In this document: positions 18,557-26,237 of the stretch, piece by piece
Numbering within the stretch: position 1 is the first letter of the stretch
Layout of the letters: each line of letters opens with the position of its first letter
Assembly: GCA_963665185.2 (NCBI GenBank)
Contig: CAXXPO010000028.1
Coordinates: forward strand, 217,054-281,053
Source: G963665185 sp963665185
GTDB taxonomy: Bacteria; Desulfobacterota; Desulfovibrionia; Desulfovibrionales; Desulfovibrionaceae
Direction: 5' to 3'
DNA: 64,000 nt
Notes under the pieces: model-generated
What the model was told of the DNA's origin: nothing
The model's input: only the letters and a program-made list of their open reading frames with translations
Database searches by the model: none
Made by a program: the position numbers and the translations under genes

Positions 18557-18941
18557 CGATGAACCCAGGTTTTTGTCCAACATGGTCCGGCTGCTGTCCG
18601 GCAAGGGGCTGGACGTGACCGGCGCGGCCAGCGGGGAGTCGGCGTTGGATCTCATCGTTCCCGGTGAAGGTGCGGAGGGGGAAAGAGAATTCCGTCCCTT
18701 CGACATCGTGCTTCTGGATATGAAGCTGCCCGGCATGGACGGCCGCGCCACCCTGGCGGCCTTGCGTGCCAAGGGCTGTGACGCCGAAGTCATCGTGCTG
18801 ACCGGCCATGCGGCAGTTGACGAGGCAGTAGATATCCTGAACCAAGGAGCGTTCGATTATCTGCTCAAGCCCTGCCGTACCGAAACCCTGATGCGCATGC
18901 TGGAGCTTGCCTGCGAAAAGCGCGGCCTGCGACTAGTGTAA
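18528..18941 (+). CDS. Single-domain response regulator
   Basis: 137 residues: VVDDEP, VLLDMKLPGMDG, VLTGHA and LLKPCR give an intact receiver. A loop before the phosphorylation site is longer than usual (VPGEGAEGEREFRP). The GGAGG ribosome site lies inside the kinase gene. This is the third stand-alone receiver of the sulfate locus, last before the terminator at 18972. Confidence 0.88.
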   Translation: MARPRILVVDDEPRFLSNMVRLLSGKGLDVTGAASGESALDLIVPGEGAEGEREFRPFDIVLLDMKLPGMDGRATLAALRAKGCDAEVIVLTGHAAVDEAVDILNQGAFDYLLKPCRTETLMRMLELACEKRGLRLV

Positions 18942-18971
18942 AAAAAACGGAATGCGCTTTTTGCAACCTGT

Positions 18972-19007
18972 AAGGCTCTGGCATTCTTGGGAATGCCAGA
19001 GCCTTTT
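18972..19007 (+). terminator. Rho-independent terminator of the kinase/receiver operon
   Basis: A perfect stem AAGGCTCTGGCATTC, loop TTGG, and complement through 19005, then TTTTG. Confidence 0.9.
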
Positions 19008-19107
19008 GTTTTGTTGCTTTTTTTGTCCTTTCGTCATTTTTTTCGCACCAGGGAAATGCATGATCCATATTTGCTTTTTTCTTTTTTTTGCATAAAAAGT
19101 TGGAGTA

Positions 19108-19124
19108 TGCCAACTAAATTGGCA
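19108..19124. promoter_or_regulatory. Overlapping palindromes, candidate operator
   Basis: TGCCAA-N5-TTGGCA is a perfect dyad. It overlaps a second perfect dyad, AGTTGG (19099-19104) with CCAACT (19110-19115), so three TTGG/CCAA half-sites lie in 26 bases, 150 bases upstream of the Cys-rich gene. The rest of the 18942-19274 gap holds the terminator at 18972 and T-rich DNA with no gene. Confidence 0.4.
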
Positions 19125-19274
19125 ACAAGACGCGGGTGGCATGAAATAAAGACAATGCCCCACAGGTGTTGCCAGGGGGAATGGGTTTTGGTGCGGATTC
19201 TGCATTGCGGAAAACATGAACTGAAGTTGCCTGTTTTTAGATACTTCATGGTGATTCAACAATTGGGGGGCGGG

Positions 19275-19706
19275 ATGCAAATTTTACGTACAATCATTTG
19301 GAGCTTTTTTTTCACGTGCATGTTGGCAACTCCGGTTTTTGCCGGGACGTGGGTAACCTATAGCGAATGTCAGGATGGATGCCCCATCGGAGATCAGGGC
19401 TGTTACAACTATTGCAGCAATCTGTTCGATCCGTGCTTTGATAAATGCTCGGAAGAAGCTCGCGAATTCATTCCCAACTGCATTGCCAGCGACAGGCAGT
19501 TCCCCAATAATGCCACTCGGTACACACACTGCCGAGACCTGCTGTACATCGTGAATGCGCAATGCAAAAACGAATGCCGCAGCATCAAGAAGGAAGTGGA
19601 TTACCCCAACTGGATGGCCGAGCAGAAGTGTCCGTATGACTGCCAAAAGTGGAATCCGGCCAGCCGTTCCTGCGTCGGCGCAAAAATGAACGGGTGCACC
19701 TGGTAG
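19275..19706 (+). CDS. Cysteine-rich exported protein
   Basis: 143 residues after a GGGGGGCGGG ribosome site. A signal peptide (about 1-23, hydrophobic core then ATPVFAG) is clear. The mature part has over a dozen Cys in repeating short spacings (SECQDGC, GCYNYC, CFDKC, CKNEC, CPYDC), suggesting a disulfide-stabilised or metal-binding periplasmic or outer-membrane protein. I do not recognise the family. It is a single-gene unit with its own terminator. Confidence 0.75.
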   Translation: MQILRTIIWSFFFTCMLATPVFAGTWVTYSECQDGCPIGDQGCYNYCSNLFDPCFDKCSEEAREFIPNCIASDRQFPNNATRYTHCRDLLYIVNAQCKNECRSIKKEVDYPNWMAEQKCPYDCQKWNPASRSCVGAKMNGCTW

Positions 19707-19731
19707 CGAAGCGGCCGGTCTTTTTTCGTGC

Positions 19732-19770
19732 AAGGGGCGCGGCAATGTTGGTTGCCGTGCCCCTTTGATT
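19732..19770 (+). terminator. Rho-independent terminator of the Cys-rich gene
   Basis: AAGGGGCGCGGCAA pairs with TTGCCGTGCCCCTT (19752-19765) with one G-T pair, followed by a T-rich stretch. Confidence 0.85.
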
Positions 19771-19804
19771 TTTCTTTCGGTTGAAGATGTGGTAGCCGGA
19801 GGCC

Positions 19805-21292
19805 ATGTGTACGGATTCATCACGCCGCAATTATTTCGCGAATAAAGACAACACAGGTAGTAGAGCGTTGCCTTTGCAGGCAAGAAATTCTGGAAAGGGG
19901 AGCGCAGGGGGGAGAACCTCTTTCAAGGGGTTTCAGACTGCCGAGAAAGGCCCGGCAACTTCTTTTTCCCAAGAAAATCAACCCCTCTCGTATCTGGAAC
20001 CATCTGTCTTTCTTGGTTTTTTCTCGTGCCTTTCACTCAACACTTTCTTAACGGCCTGTCAAAATGCACTTTGTAATCAACCTGGAACAACTTTAAAGAA
20101 ATTTCCCTTTCGTATCTTTTTTTCCGTCCCTCTGCTTTGCCTTCTTTTCTCTTTTCTCCTCACAGGCTGCATAAAAAAGGCGGTCAGCGATACTGTGCGC
20201 ATTGCCACCAATCCGTCGTCCGCCCCGGTGGTGTTGGGGCAGCGGGCAGTGGACGCGGCGTTGGATCCGGAGGGATTCGCTCGTGACGTGAAGTCGTTCG
20301 ACAAGCAGTTCCGGGCGATCCTGGCGTCCTTTGAAAAGGCGGTACGTGGGGAGTGGGGCACGAAGGAAGAGAAAAAACCGACTCCCAAGCAGTACGTCAA
20401 GTACACGCAGAATTACCAGAGCCGTGCCCTGGTGGATTTTGACAAGGGGGAGGTGACGGTTGAAACGCTGGATGCGAAAAACACTCTGAAAAGTTTGCGC
20501 GAGGCTGTGATCACCACGCTTTTGACTCCCGGCGATCCGCAGGCTGTGGACCTGTATTCGGCCCAGCCGGTGAAACTGGGCGAGGAGCCGTATCTGTATG
20601 GCGAAGTGCGCGACCACGAAGGCCAATTCATTCGTTGGCAGTGGAGGGCTGAACGCTATGCGGACTATCTGCTGGCCCACCGGCTGCAAAAGCGGAATAT
20701 CACCACGAAAAGCGGCACAAAGACCGTCCATCTTGTGCGCATGGTCATGACCGCCGACCATATGCAGGTGCGGGCGGCGCGGTACAAACAGCAGGTGACA
20801 CGCTGGGCCGGGCAGTTCAAGGTGTCCCGGAGTCTGGTGTACGCCATCATGCAGACGGAGAGCGATTTCAACCCGTTTGCCGTGAGTTCGGCCCCGGCCT
20901 TCGGGTTGATGCAAATCGTCCCGACCACGGCGGGGCAGGACGTGCGCAAGTATCTTACAGGGAAAACCGGCATTCCCACGCGGCAGTTTCTGTTCGATAC
21001 GAACAACAACATTCAGTACGGTAGTGTCTATCTGCACATGCTGGACACCCGATATCTCCAGCAGATAACCGACCCGACCTCGCGGGAATACTGCGTGATC
21101 AGCGCCTATAATGGTGGCGCGGGCAATGTGTTGCGCACCTTTTCCCCGGATCGCGCCAAAGCGGTGCGGGTGATCAATTCATTGTCCCCGTCCGCAGTGT
21201 ACAGGAAACTGCGTTATGAACATAGTCGCGACGAATCACGACGTTACCTGGAAAAGGTGACGCGGGCCAAAAAACAGTACGTCCGGATTTGA
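19805..21292 (+). CDS. mltC: Membrane-bound lytic murein transglycosylase C-like lipoprotein
   Basis: From about codon 96 the protein is a full MltC homologue: signal and lipobox (FSFLLTGC), N-terminal MltC domain (DKQFRAIL ... PKQYVKYTQNYQSRALVDFDKG ... DLYSAQPVKLGEEPYLYGEV), and a C-terminal lysozyme-like SLT domain with catalytic Glu in IMQTESDFNP, then FGLMQIVPTTAG and SAYNGGAG. It cleaves peptidoglycan at the outer membrane. The start is a problem: no ATG, GTG or TTG lies near the signal peptide. The nearest in-frame starts are TTG at 19874 and 19868 and ATG at 19805. An ATG at 20064 would serve if one T were missing near 20091-20094. Confidence 0.85.
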   Translation: MCTDSSRRNYFANKDNTGSRALPLQARNSGKGSAGGRTSFKGFQTAEKGPATSFSQENQPLSYLEPSVFLGFFSCLSLNTFLTACQNALCNQPGTTLKKFPFRIFFSVPLLCLLFSFLLTGCIKKAVSDTVRIATNPSSAPVVLGQRAVDAALDPEGFARDVKSFDKQFRAILASFEKAVRGEWGTKEEKKPTPKQYVKYTQNYQSRALVDFDKGEVTVETLDAKNTLKSLREAVITTLLTPGDPQAVDLYSAQPVKLGEEPYLYGEVRDHEGQFIRWQWRAERYADYLLAHRLQKRNITTKSGTKTVHLVRMVMTADHMQVRAARYKQQVTRWAGQFKVSRSLVYAIMQTESDFNPFAVSSAPAFGLMQIVPTTAGQDVRKYLTGKTGIPTRQFLFDTNNNIQYGSVYLHMLDTRYLQQITDPTSREYCVISAYNGGAGNVLRTFSPDRAKAVRVINSLSPSAVYRKLRYEHSRDESRRYLEKVTRAKKQYVRI

Positions 21293-21407
21293 AGTGCATG
21301 CGGAATGGCTGATGACGGCCGTGTGCCGTGGAAGCCCCGAACAGGACCTGATGATTGCTGGCGAATGAGGGGAGCCGTGCTCGGGGAAGGTGGATTGGCC
21401 GTACGGT

Positions 21408-21758
21408 TCAGATCATTTCGTTGAGCAGGTAGCCGACGGTTTCATCCTGGGCGCGTATGGCCGTGGCATTGGCCTGATACGCACGTTGCGTGGACATGAG
21501 GTCTACCATTTCGTGGCCGATGTCCGTGTTGCTGGCGCCGCGGGCTTGGCCTTGCGGGTCGTTTTCGGGCAGTGGGACGCCGGGGCTGGTGTCCTTTTGG
21601 ATGGAGGCCACGCGCACTCCCTGATCGTGAGGCCCTGATTCCAGGCGTGCTCGCGAGGCCTGAAAGCCGTGCGTGTTCACGTTGGCCACGTTGTTGGCCG
21701 TGACCTGTGCAGACACCCCGAAGGCGTTCAGTGCGGTGAGGTTGGTGTCGATGCGCAT
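21408..21758 (-). CDS. Flagellar basal-body rod-like protein
   Basis: 116 residues. The N-terminal MRIDTNLTALNAFGVSAQ and NNVANVNTHGFQASR match the flagellar rod/hook N-terminal motif, and the C-terminal MVDLMSTQRAYQANATAIRAQDE matches the rod/hook C-terminal motif, so it resembles a short FlgC/FlgG-type protein. It is shorter than FlgC (about 135-145). No other flagellar gene is near, so it is probably an accessory paralogue. It follows folE2 in the same direction by 70 bases. Confidence 0.8.
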   Translation of the reverse strand: MRIDTNLTALNAFGVSAQVTANNVANVNTHGFQASRARLESGPHDQGVRVASIQKDTSPGVPLPENDPQGQARGASNTDIGHEMVDLMSTQRAYQANATAIRAQDETVGYLLNEMI

Positions 21759-21828
21759 GGTCTGAATATAGGACAGGCGAAAAGGCCGGTCAAGCCGGTT
21801 GTTTTTTCCGGGATATCGGGGCGTGAGG

Positions 21829-22608
21829 TCAACTCGGGGATTTATCGCGTTCTATCACGGCAAAAGCGCTGTGGTTGTGGATGGATTCCAGGCTTTCCAC
21901 TTCCACCCGGAACCAGGTGACACGGTCGTGCTCTTCCAGTTGCTGCGCCGCGGTCCGGACCACATCCTCCACGAACCGTGGATTGGCAAAGGCCGCTTCG
22001 GTCACGAATTTCTCGTCTTCCCGCTTGAGCAGCGAATAGACCGGGGACGACCCGGATGTTTCGGCCACATCCACGAGGTCCTCGATCCAGATGAATCCGG
22101 TGGAGCGGCAGCTGATGCGCACAATGGCCCGCTGGCTGTGCGCTCCGTTGTCGCTGATGGCCAGGGAACAGGGGCAGACCGTCATGACGGGCACTTCCAC
22201 GGTGAGCAGGAAGTTGAGGTCCTTGCCGGAAAATTCGCTTTCCAGAGTGCAGTCGTAATGCATGACTCCGGGACTGGCGCTGGAGGGCGCGGCTTTGCGC
22301 ACGAAATAGGGAAAGCGGAGTACGGCATGGGCGCAGGAAGCTTCCAGGCGTTCTCGGATATCCGTCATGAGTCGTTTGCACGAGCCGTAATCCAGCCCGC
22401 CTTCCCATTGTTCCATGGCTTCGATGAAGCGGCTCATGTGGGTTCCCTTGAAGTCGCCGGGCAGGTCCACGCTGAGGTCCACGCTGGCCACGGTATGCTG
22501 TTCGCCCTGAGCCTTGTCGCGTACCACAAGCGGGGTGCGCAGTCCCTTCACTCCCACGCGGTCGATTGGCAGAGCCACGTCTGCCGGGCCGCTCTGTATG
22601 TCTTTCAT
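21829..22608 (-). CDS. folE2: GTP cyclohydrolase I type 2 (FolE2)
   Basis: 259 residues matching the FolE2/MptA family: PIDRVGVKG, HMSRFIEAME and VPVMTVCPCSLAIS, with the metal-binding Cys in CPC. It converts GTP to 7,8-dihydroneopterin triphosphate for folate or related cofactors, and FolE2 enzymes use metals other than zinc. Its ATG follows directly after the nikR stop (TAAATG), so it is co-transcribed with nikR and the methyltransferase. Confidence 0.92.
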   Translation of the reverse strand: MKDIQSGPADVALPIDRVGVKGLRTPLVVRDKAQGEQHTVASVDLSVDLPGDFKGTHMSRFIEAMEQWEGGLDYGSCKRLMTDIRERLEASCAHAVLRFPYFVRKAAPSSASPGVMHYDCTLESEFSGKDLNFLLTVEVPVMTVCPCSLAISDNGAHSQRAIVRISCRSTGFIWIEDLVDVAETSGSSPVYSLLKREDEKFVTEAAFANPRFVEDVVRTAAQQLEEHDRVTWFRVEVESLESIHNHSAFAVIERDKSPS

Positions 22609-23028
22609 TTATTTGAGATCCTGCCCTGTGGTGGTGAGCCCGAGTTTGCCGTGCTTCACTCCTTTCGTGGAGATGAGGCGTTGGGCCAGATCGCGGATTT
22701 CATTTCCCGGTCCGCGCAGCACAATGACTTCCAGACAGTTGTCGTGGTCCAGATGCACGTGCAGGGTGGAGAGGATGACGCCGTGCGCATCGTGTTGAAT
22801 TTCTGTGAGACGCTGGGCCAGGTCGCTCTGGTGGTGGTCGTAAACCAGAGAGAGCGTACCGGCCAATTCGTTGTCCGTGTCTTCCCATTCGCGTTGCACC
22901 AGGGTGTTGCGGATCAGGTCGCGGATGGCTTCGCTTCTGGTCTGGTAGCAGCGTTCCTCGCAGAGTTCGTCGAATTTTTGCAAAAGGTCCGAATCCAGGG
23001 ACACGCCAAAACGGATGGTCTTACCCAT
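22609..23028 (-). CDS. nikR: Nickel-responsive regulator NikR
   Basis: 139 residues. The N-terminal ribbon-helix-helix (TIRFGVSLDSDLLQKFDEL ... RSEAIRDLIR) binds DNA and the C-terminal ACT-like domain carries the nickel site (HDAHGVILSTLHVHLDHDNCLEVIVLRG, with the His and Cys ligands). It represses nickel uptake genes when nickel is abundant. No nickel transporter is in this window. It lies between a methyltransferase and folE2 behind a NikR-like operator at 23793-23821. Confidence 0.93.
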   Translation of the reverse strand: MGKTIRFGVSLDSDLLQKFDELCEERCYQTRSEAIRDLIRNTLVQREWEDTDNELAGTLSLVYDHHQSDLAQRLTEIQHDAHGVILSTLHVHLDHDNCLEVIVLRGPGNEIRDLAQRLISTKGVKHGKLGLTTTGQDLK

Positions 23029-23046
23029 GGCTTGCTCCTTTGGGCA

Positions 23047-23739
23047 TCACGCGCCCGGCAATGTATTGGGGAGCGTCAGCTCCCATAGGTTGACGGTTAC
23101 CCGCAAGTCTTCATCATGAATTTCCCTGGAGGAGACTTCCACAGGACGCCAGCCAAGCTCGGCGAATCTGTCCCAGACATTTTTTGATGCATCGCGCTGG
23201 GGTTGAGCCAGCCATATTTTTCCGCCAGGGGCCAGGCAGTTGCGGAACAGAGCTTCCAAAGGGTCGAAAAATCTTTTTTCATAGACGATATCGCCCCCCC
23301 AGATGAAATCGAAAATACCCGGTTTCAATGCCGGGCCGCGCCAGTCCATTTGCAGCCAAAGCGGTTGGGGCTGGCTGTTTTTCCGTGCGTTGAGCCGGGC
23401 AAAACGAAGGGCCGGGTATTCCGAGTCGAATGCCGTGACATGCGCTCCGGTCTGCGTGCCCACCAGGGCGCACAATCCCAGGCCGCATCCCACGTCGAGG
23501 CAATGTTTTTCCCTCAGGCCGGGCGCCTGTGCGGAAATGTGTTCGGCCAGCGCAAGGCTGGCGGGCCAGATGTCCGCCCAGTACGGAATGTGGTCTTCGG
23601 CGTTTTTCACGTCAGCCATTTGCGCCCACAGGGTTTCCAGGTCCCCGTCCCGTGTCAGACGCCAGTCGCGGCCCGCCACGGTGTAGGTCAGGATTTCTGT
23701 TTTGCCGGTCACGGTCAGGGGCGGGGCAGGGGTGGTCAT
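23047..23739 (-). CDS. SAM-dependent methyltransferase (Methyltransf_16/METTL21-like)
   Basis: 230 residues from the ATG at 23739 (a GTG at 23778 is in frame). It contains YWADIWPASLALAEH and the SAM-binding CLDVGCGLGLCALVG with a later FDFIWGGDIVYEKRFF, as in protein-lysine methyltransferases of the METTL21/ETFB-KMT type. A relative modifies electron-transfer flavoproteins, so a protein target is possible. It is the first gene of the nikR-folE2 cluster. Confidence 0.75.
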   Translation of the reverse strand: MTTPAPPLTVTGKTEILTYTVAGRDWRLTRDGDLETLWAQMADVKNAEDHIPYWADIWPASLALAEHISAQAPGLREKHCLDVGCGLGLCALVGTQTGAHVTAFDSEYPALRFARLNARKNSQPQPLWLQMDWRGPALKPGIFDFIWGGDIVYEKRFFDPLEALFRNCLAPGGKIWLAQPQRDASKNVWDRFAELGWRPVEVSSREIHDEDLRVTVNLWELTLPNTLPGA

Positions 23740-23781
23740 ATTAGGGTTCTTTTGGGTTGGGCTCGTTAATGTATCCACAGA

Positions 23782-23821
23782 GTATAACAGTGTGGTTACG
23801 AAACAATCAAGTGCGTAACAC
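23782..23821 (-). promoter_or_regulatory. NikR-like operator overlapping a sigma-70 promoter
   Basis: On the minus strand a -35 TTGATT (23805-23810) and a -10 TTATAC (23782-23787) are 17 bases apart. A dyad of GTGTTAC type, GTGTTAC-N15-GTAACCA (23815-23821 with 23793-23799), covers this promoter. NikR sites of this kind have been predicted in Desulfovibrio-type bacteria. Blocking the promoter would give autorepression of the methyltransferase-nikR-folE2 operon. Confidence 0.6.
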
Positions 23822-24384
23822 GAACGGTGCGTGGGTTTGTGTTTCCTGGATCGGAAAGTAGATTTTTTTGAGTGTAATCAATAACCTGATGTGTTTTCGG
23901 AGATGAAATCAGGTGCGCATGACAGCCCGGCAAGCTGCCTGTCGGGGCTTGGCGAATACGGGCCCGCCTCCCGTGGAGGGGGACGTTTTTTGCGCGGGAC
24001 TGTGTCTTTTGCGCAAGGCAGGAATGCACGGCACTGGATTTTTGTTTTTCGTCCTTTCGTCAAGAGGAATCAGGACAAGCTTTTCCATCCTTCTGAAGGA
24101 AAAAAATGAAGAATCCGGGTTGATCAAAAAACACCCTTTACATAGACTTCCAATGGAGATAGGCGAATTCCATCTGTCGCAGGCTGTTGAGGAACAGCAT
24201 GTGGAAGGCTGAGACAAAATCGGTCCGCAGGTGATTTGCATTTTGAAAAAATGGATGACTGATGAGGGAGAAATCATGGTGTTGAATTGACAGCCCCTCA
24301 TGAAAAAGTTCACGACAGCCTTTTACGATACATTGATTGGCAACTGCTGTTTCATGCAATTTACTCCAAGGAGGAGGTCTTCTG
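23822..24384. other. Gene-free stretch holding the leader of the glycine cleavage operon
   Basis: No gene is seen. It contains the promoter noted at 24120-24148 and, after it, a leader of about 230 bases with a short hairpin (GCTGTT-GAGG-AACAGC, near 24182-24197). I do not find the conserved core of a glycine riboswitch. Confidence 0.4.
24120..24148 (+). promoter_or_regulatory. Probable promoter of the glycine cleavage operon
   Basis: A -35 TTGATC (24120-24125) and a -10 TAGACT (24143-24148) are separated by 17 bases. The start would lie near 24155, about 230 bases before gcvH. Confidence 0.4.
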
Positions 24385-24765
24385 ATGATTCCCAAGGATC
24401 TGCTGTATACCAAGTCCCACGAATGGGTCCGTGTGGAAGACGGCGAAGCCGTAATCGGCATTACGCATTTCGCCCAGGAACAACTCGGCGATCTGACATA
24501 CGTCGAACTGCCCGAAGTCGGACAGTCCTTGAACGCCGGAGATGAAATGGGCAGTGTCGAGTCGGTCAAAGCGGCCAGCGAAATCTACAGCCCTGTTTCC
24601 GGCACGGTCGTCGCCGTGAACGAAGACTTGGACGCCAATCCGGGACTCATCAACGATGATCCCTACAATGACGGCTGGATGGCCCGCATCAAACTTTCCG
24701 GCGATCCCGAGGGCTTGCTGGACGCGGGCGACTATCAGCGCGTTGTCGACGAAGAAGCCCACTAA
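24385..24765 (+). CDS. gcvH: Glycine cleavage system H protein
   Basis: 126 residues from the ATG after GGAGGTCTTCTG. The lipoyl-attachment Lys lies in GSVESVKAASEIYSP, and the rest has the usual H-protein length and motifs (HEWVRVEDGE, GLINDDPYNDGWM). H protein carries the aminomethyl group between the P and T proteins and is reoxidised by lipoamide dehydrogenase, all of which sit next to it except T. Confidence 0.95.
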   Translation: MIPKDLLYTKSHEWVRVEDGEAVIGITHFAQEQLGDLTYVELPEVGQSLNAGDEMGSVESVKAASEIYSPVSGTVVAVNEDLDANPGLINDDPYNDGWMARIKLSGDPEGLLDAGDYQRVVDEEAH

Positions 24766-24905
24766 TTCGCCAGATTTCCGCCGCCGGTTTGCATTCGCTC
24801 TCCGGCGGCTTCGTACATTGGCTGTCCGTTATTCTTTCACCTTCCATGCGAGTCCAGTGCCCGCCGGTTGAGTCGTCGGCGTATGCACAGCAAGGAGTTC
24901 GATCC

Positions 24906-26237
24906 ATGCCCTACATCCCGCACACAGGTTCGGAAACGAGCGAGATGCTGGAGGCCATCGGAGTTGCGTCCATAGACGACCTGTTCGTGGACATTCCCGA
25001 AGACCTGCGGCCCAAACAATTCGATATACCTTCCGGCAAAAGCGAAATGGCCGTGAAGAGCCACCTGGCCTTTCTCGCTTCGCGCAATCGCACCGACCTC
25101 AAGAGTTTTCTCGGCGCAGGGTTCTACGACCATTACATCCCCGATGCCGTGGACGCCTTGAGCGGACGGGGAGAGTTCGCCACTGCCTATACGCCGTATC
25201 AGCCCGAAGCCTCGCAAGGAACATTGCAGGCCATTTTCGAGTTTCAGACCGCGGTCTGCCGTCTGCTGGAAATGGATTGCGCCAATGCCAGCGTGTACGA
25301 CGGGGGCTCGGCCCTTTTCGAATCCATGATGATGGCCGTGCGTTCCACCAAACGCCGCAAGTTTCTGATCAGTGAATGTGTCAACCCCATTTACCGGATC
25401 ATGCTGAATTCCTATACGTCCAATCTGAATCTGGAATTGGTGACCATTCCCCACGAGAACGGGCTTACCCCGGTGGCGGCCATGGCTGCCGCCCTGGATA
25501 CGGATGTGGCCGGCGTGGTGGTGCAGAACCCCAATTTCTTCGGCCACATCAACGATTTCACCGAACTTTTTGCAAGGGCCCGCGAAGTCAAGGCCCTGTC
25601 CATCCTGTCTGTCTATCCGCTGATGCAGTCGGTGCTCAAGACGCCCGGGGCAATGGGCGCGGACATCGCCGTGGCCGAAGGCCAGAGCCTGGGCATGCCT
25701 CTGTCGTTCGGTGGCCCCTACCTGGGCATCATGACCTGCACCCAGAAACTCATCCGCCAGTTTCCCGGCCGAATCGCCGGCCGTACGGTGGATCTGGACG
25801 GCCGCACCGGCTATGTGCTGACCCTGCAGGCCCGCGAACAGCATATCCGCCGTCAGAAAGCCACTTCCAACATTTGTTCCAACCAGGCCTTGTGCGCCTT
25901 GCGCGCGCTCATCCACATGAGCCTGCTGGGCGAGGAAGGACTGAAACGCACCGCGGCTGTGTGCATCGAACGCGCCCATTATGCGGCGGAGCGGTTTGCG
26001 GCCTTGCCGGGCGTGGAGCTGCTGTCCGACGGTCCGTTTGCCAATGAATTTGTCGTGAAGCTGCCTGTTTCCGCGTTCAATGCCGTGGATCGGCTGACGG
26101 AACGCGGTTACGTGCCGGGCTTTCCTTTGGGTCGCTACTACAAGGGGTTGGACGACTGCCTTCTGGTGGCCTGCACAGAAAAGAACACGCGTGAAGACAT
26201 CGGCATCATGGCCGAAATGCTGGGAGGGCTGTTGTGA
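24906..26237 (+). CDS. gcvPA: Glycine dehydrogenase (decarboxylating) subunit 1
   Basis: 443 residues after CAAGGAGTTCGATCC; starts at MPYIPHTGSETSEML. The split P-protein alpha subunit matches the family throughout (FLGAGFYDHYIP, TAYTPYQPEASQGTLQ, MDCANASVYDGGSAL, TSNICSNQALCALRA). It works with subunit 2 to decarboxylate glycine onto the H protein. Its stop overlaps the next gene by 4 bases. Confidence 0.95.
   Translation: MPYIPHTGSETSEMLEAIGVASIDDLFVDIPEDLRPKQFDIPSGKSEMAVKSHLAFLASRNRTDLKSFLGAGFYDHYIPDAVDALSGRGEFATAYTPYQPEASQGTLQAIFEFQTAVCRLLEMDCANASVYDGGSALFESMMMAVRSTKRRKFLISECVNPIYRIMLNSYTSNLNLELVTIPHENGLTPVAAMAAALDTDVAGVVVQNPNFFGHINDFTELFARAREVKALSILSVYPLMQSVLKTPGAMGADIAVAEGQSLGMPLSFGGPYLGIMTCTQKLIRQFPGRIAGRTVDLDGRTGYVLTLQAREQHIRRQKATSNICSNQALCALRALIHMSLLGEEGLKRTAAVCIERAHYAAERFAALPGVELLSDGPFANEFVVKLPVSAFNAVDRLTERGYVPGFPLGRYYKGLDDCLLVACTEKNTREDIGIMAEMLGGLL

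Noticed and set aside
24120..24384. Glycine riboswitch in front of gcvH
   Set aside because: The conserved core and second aptamer sequences are not visible; only a short hairpin is seen.
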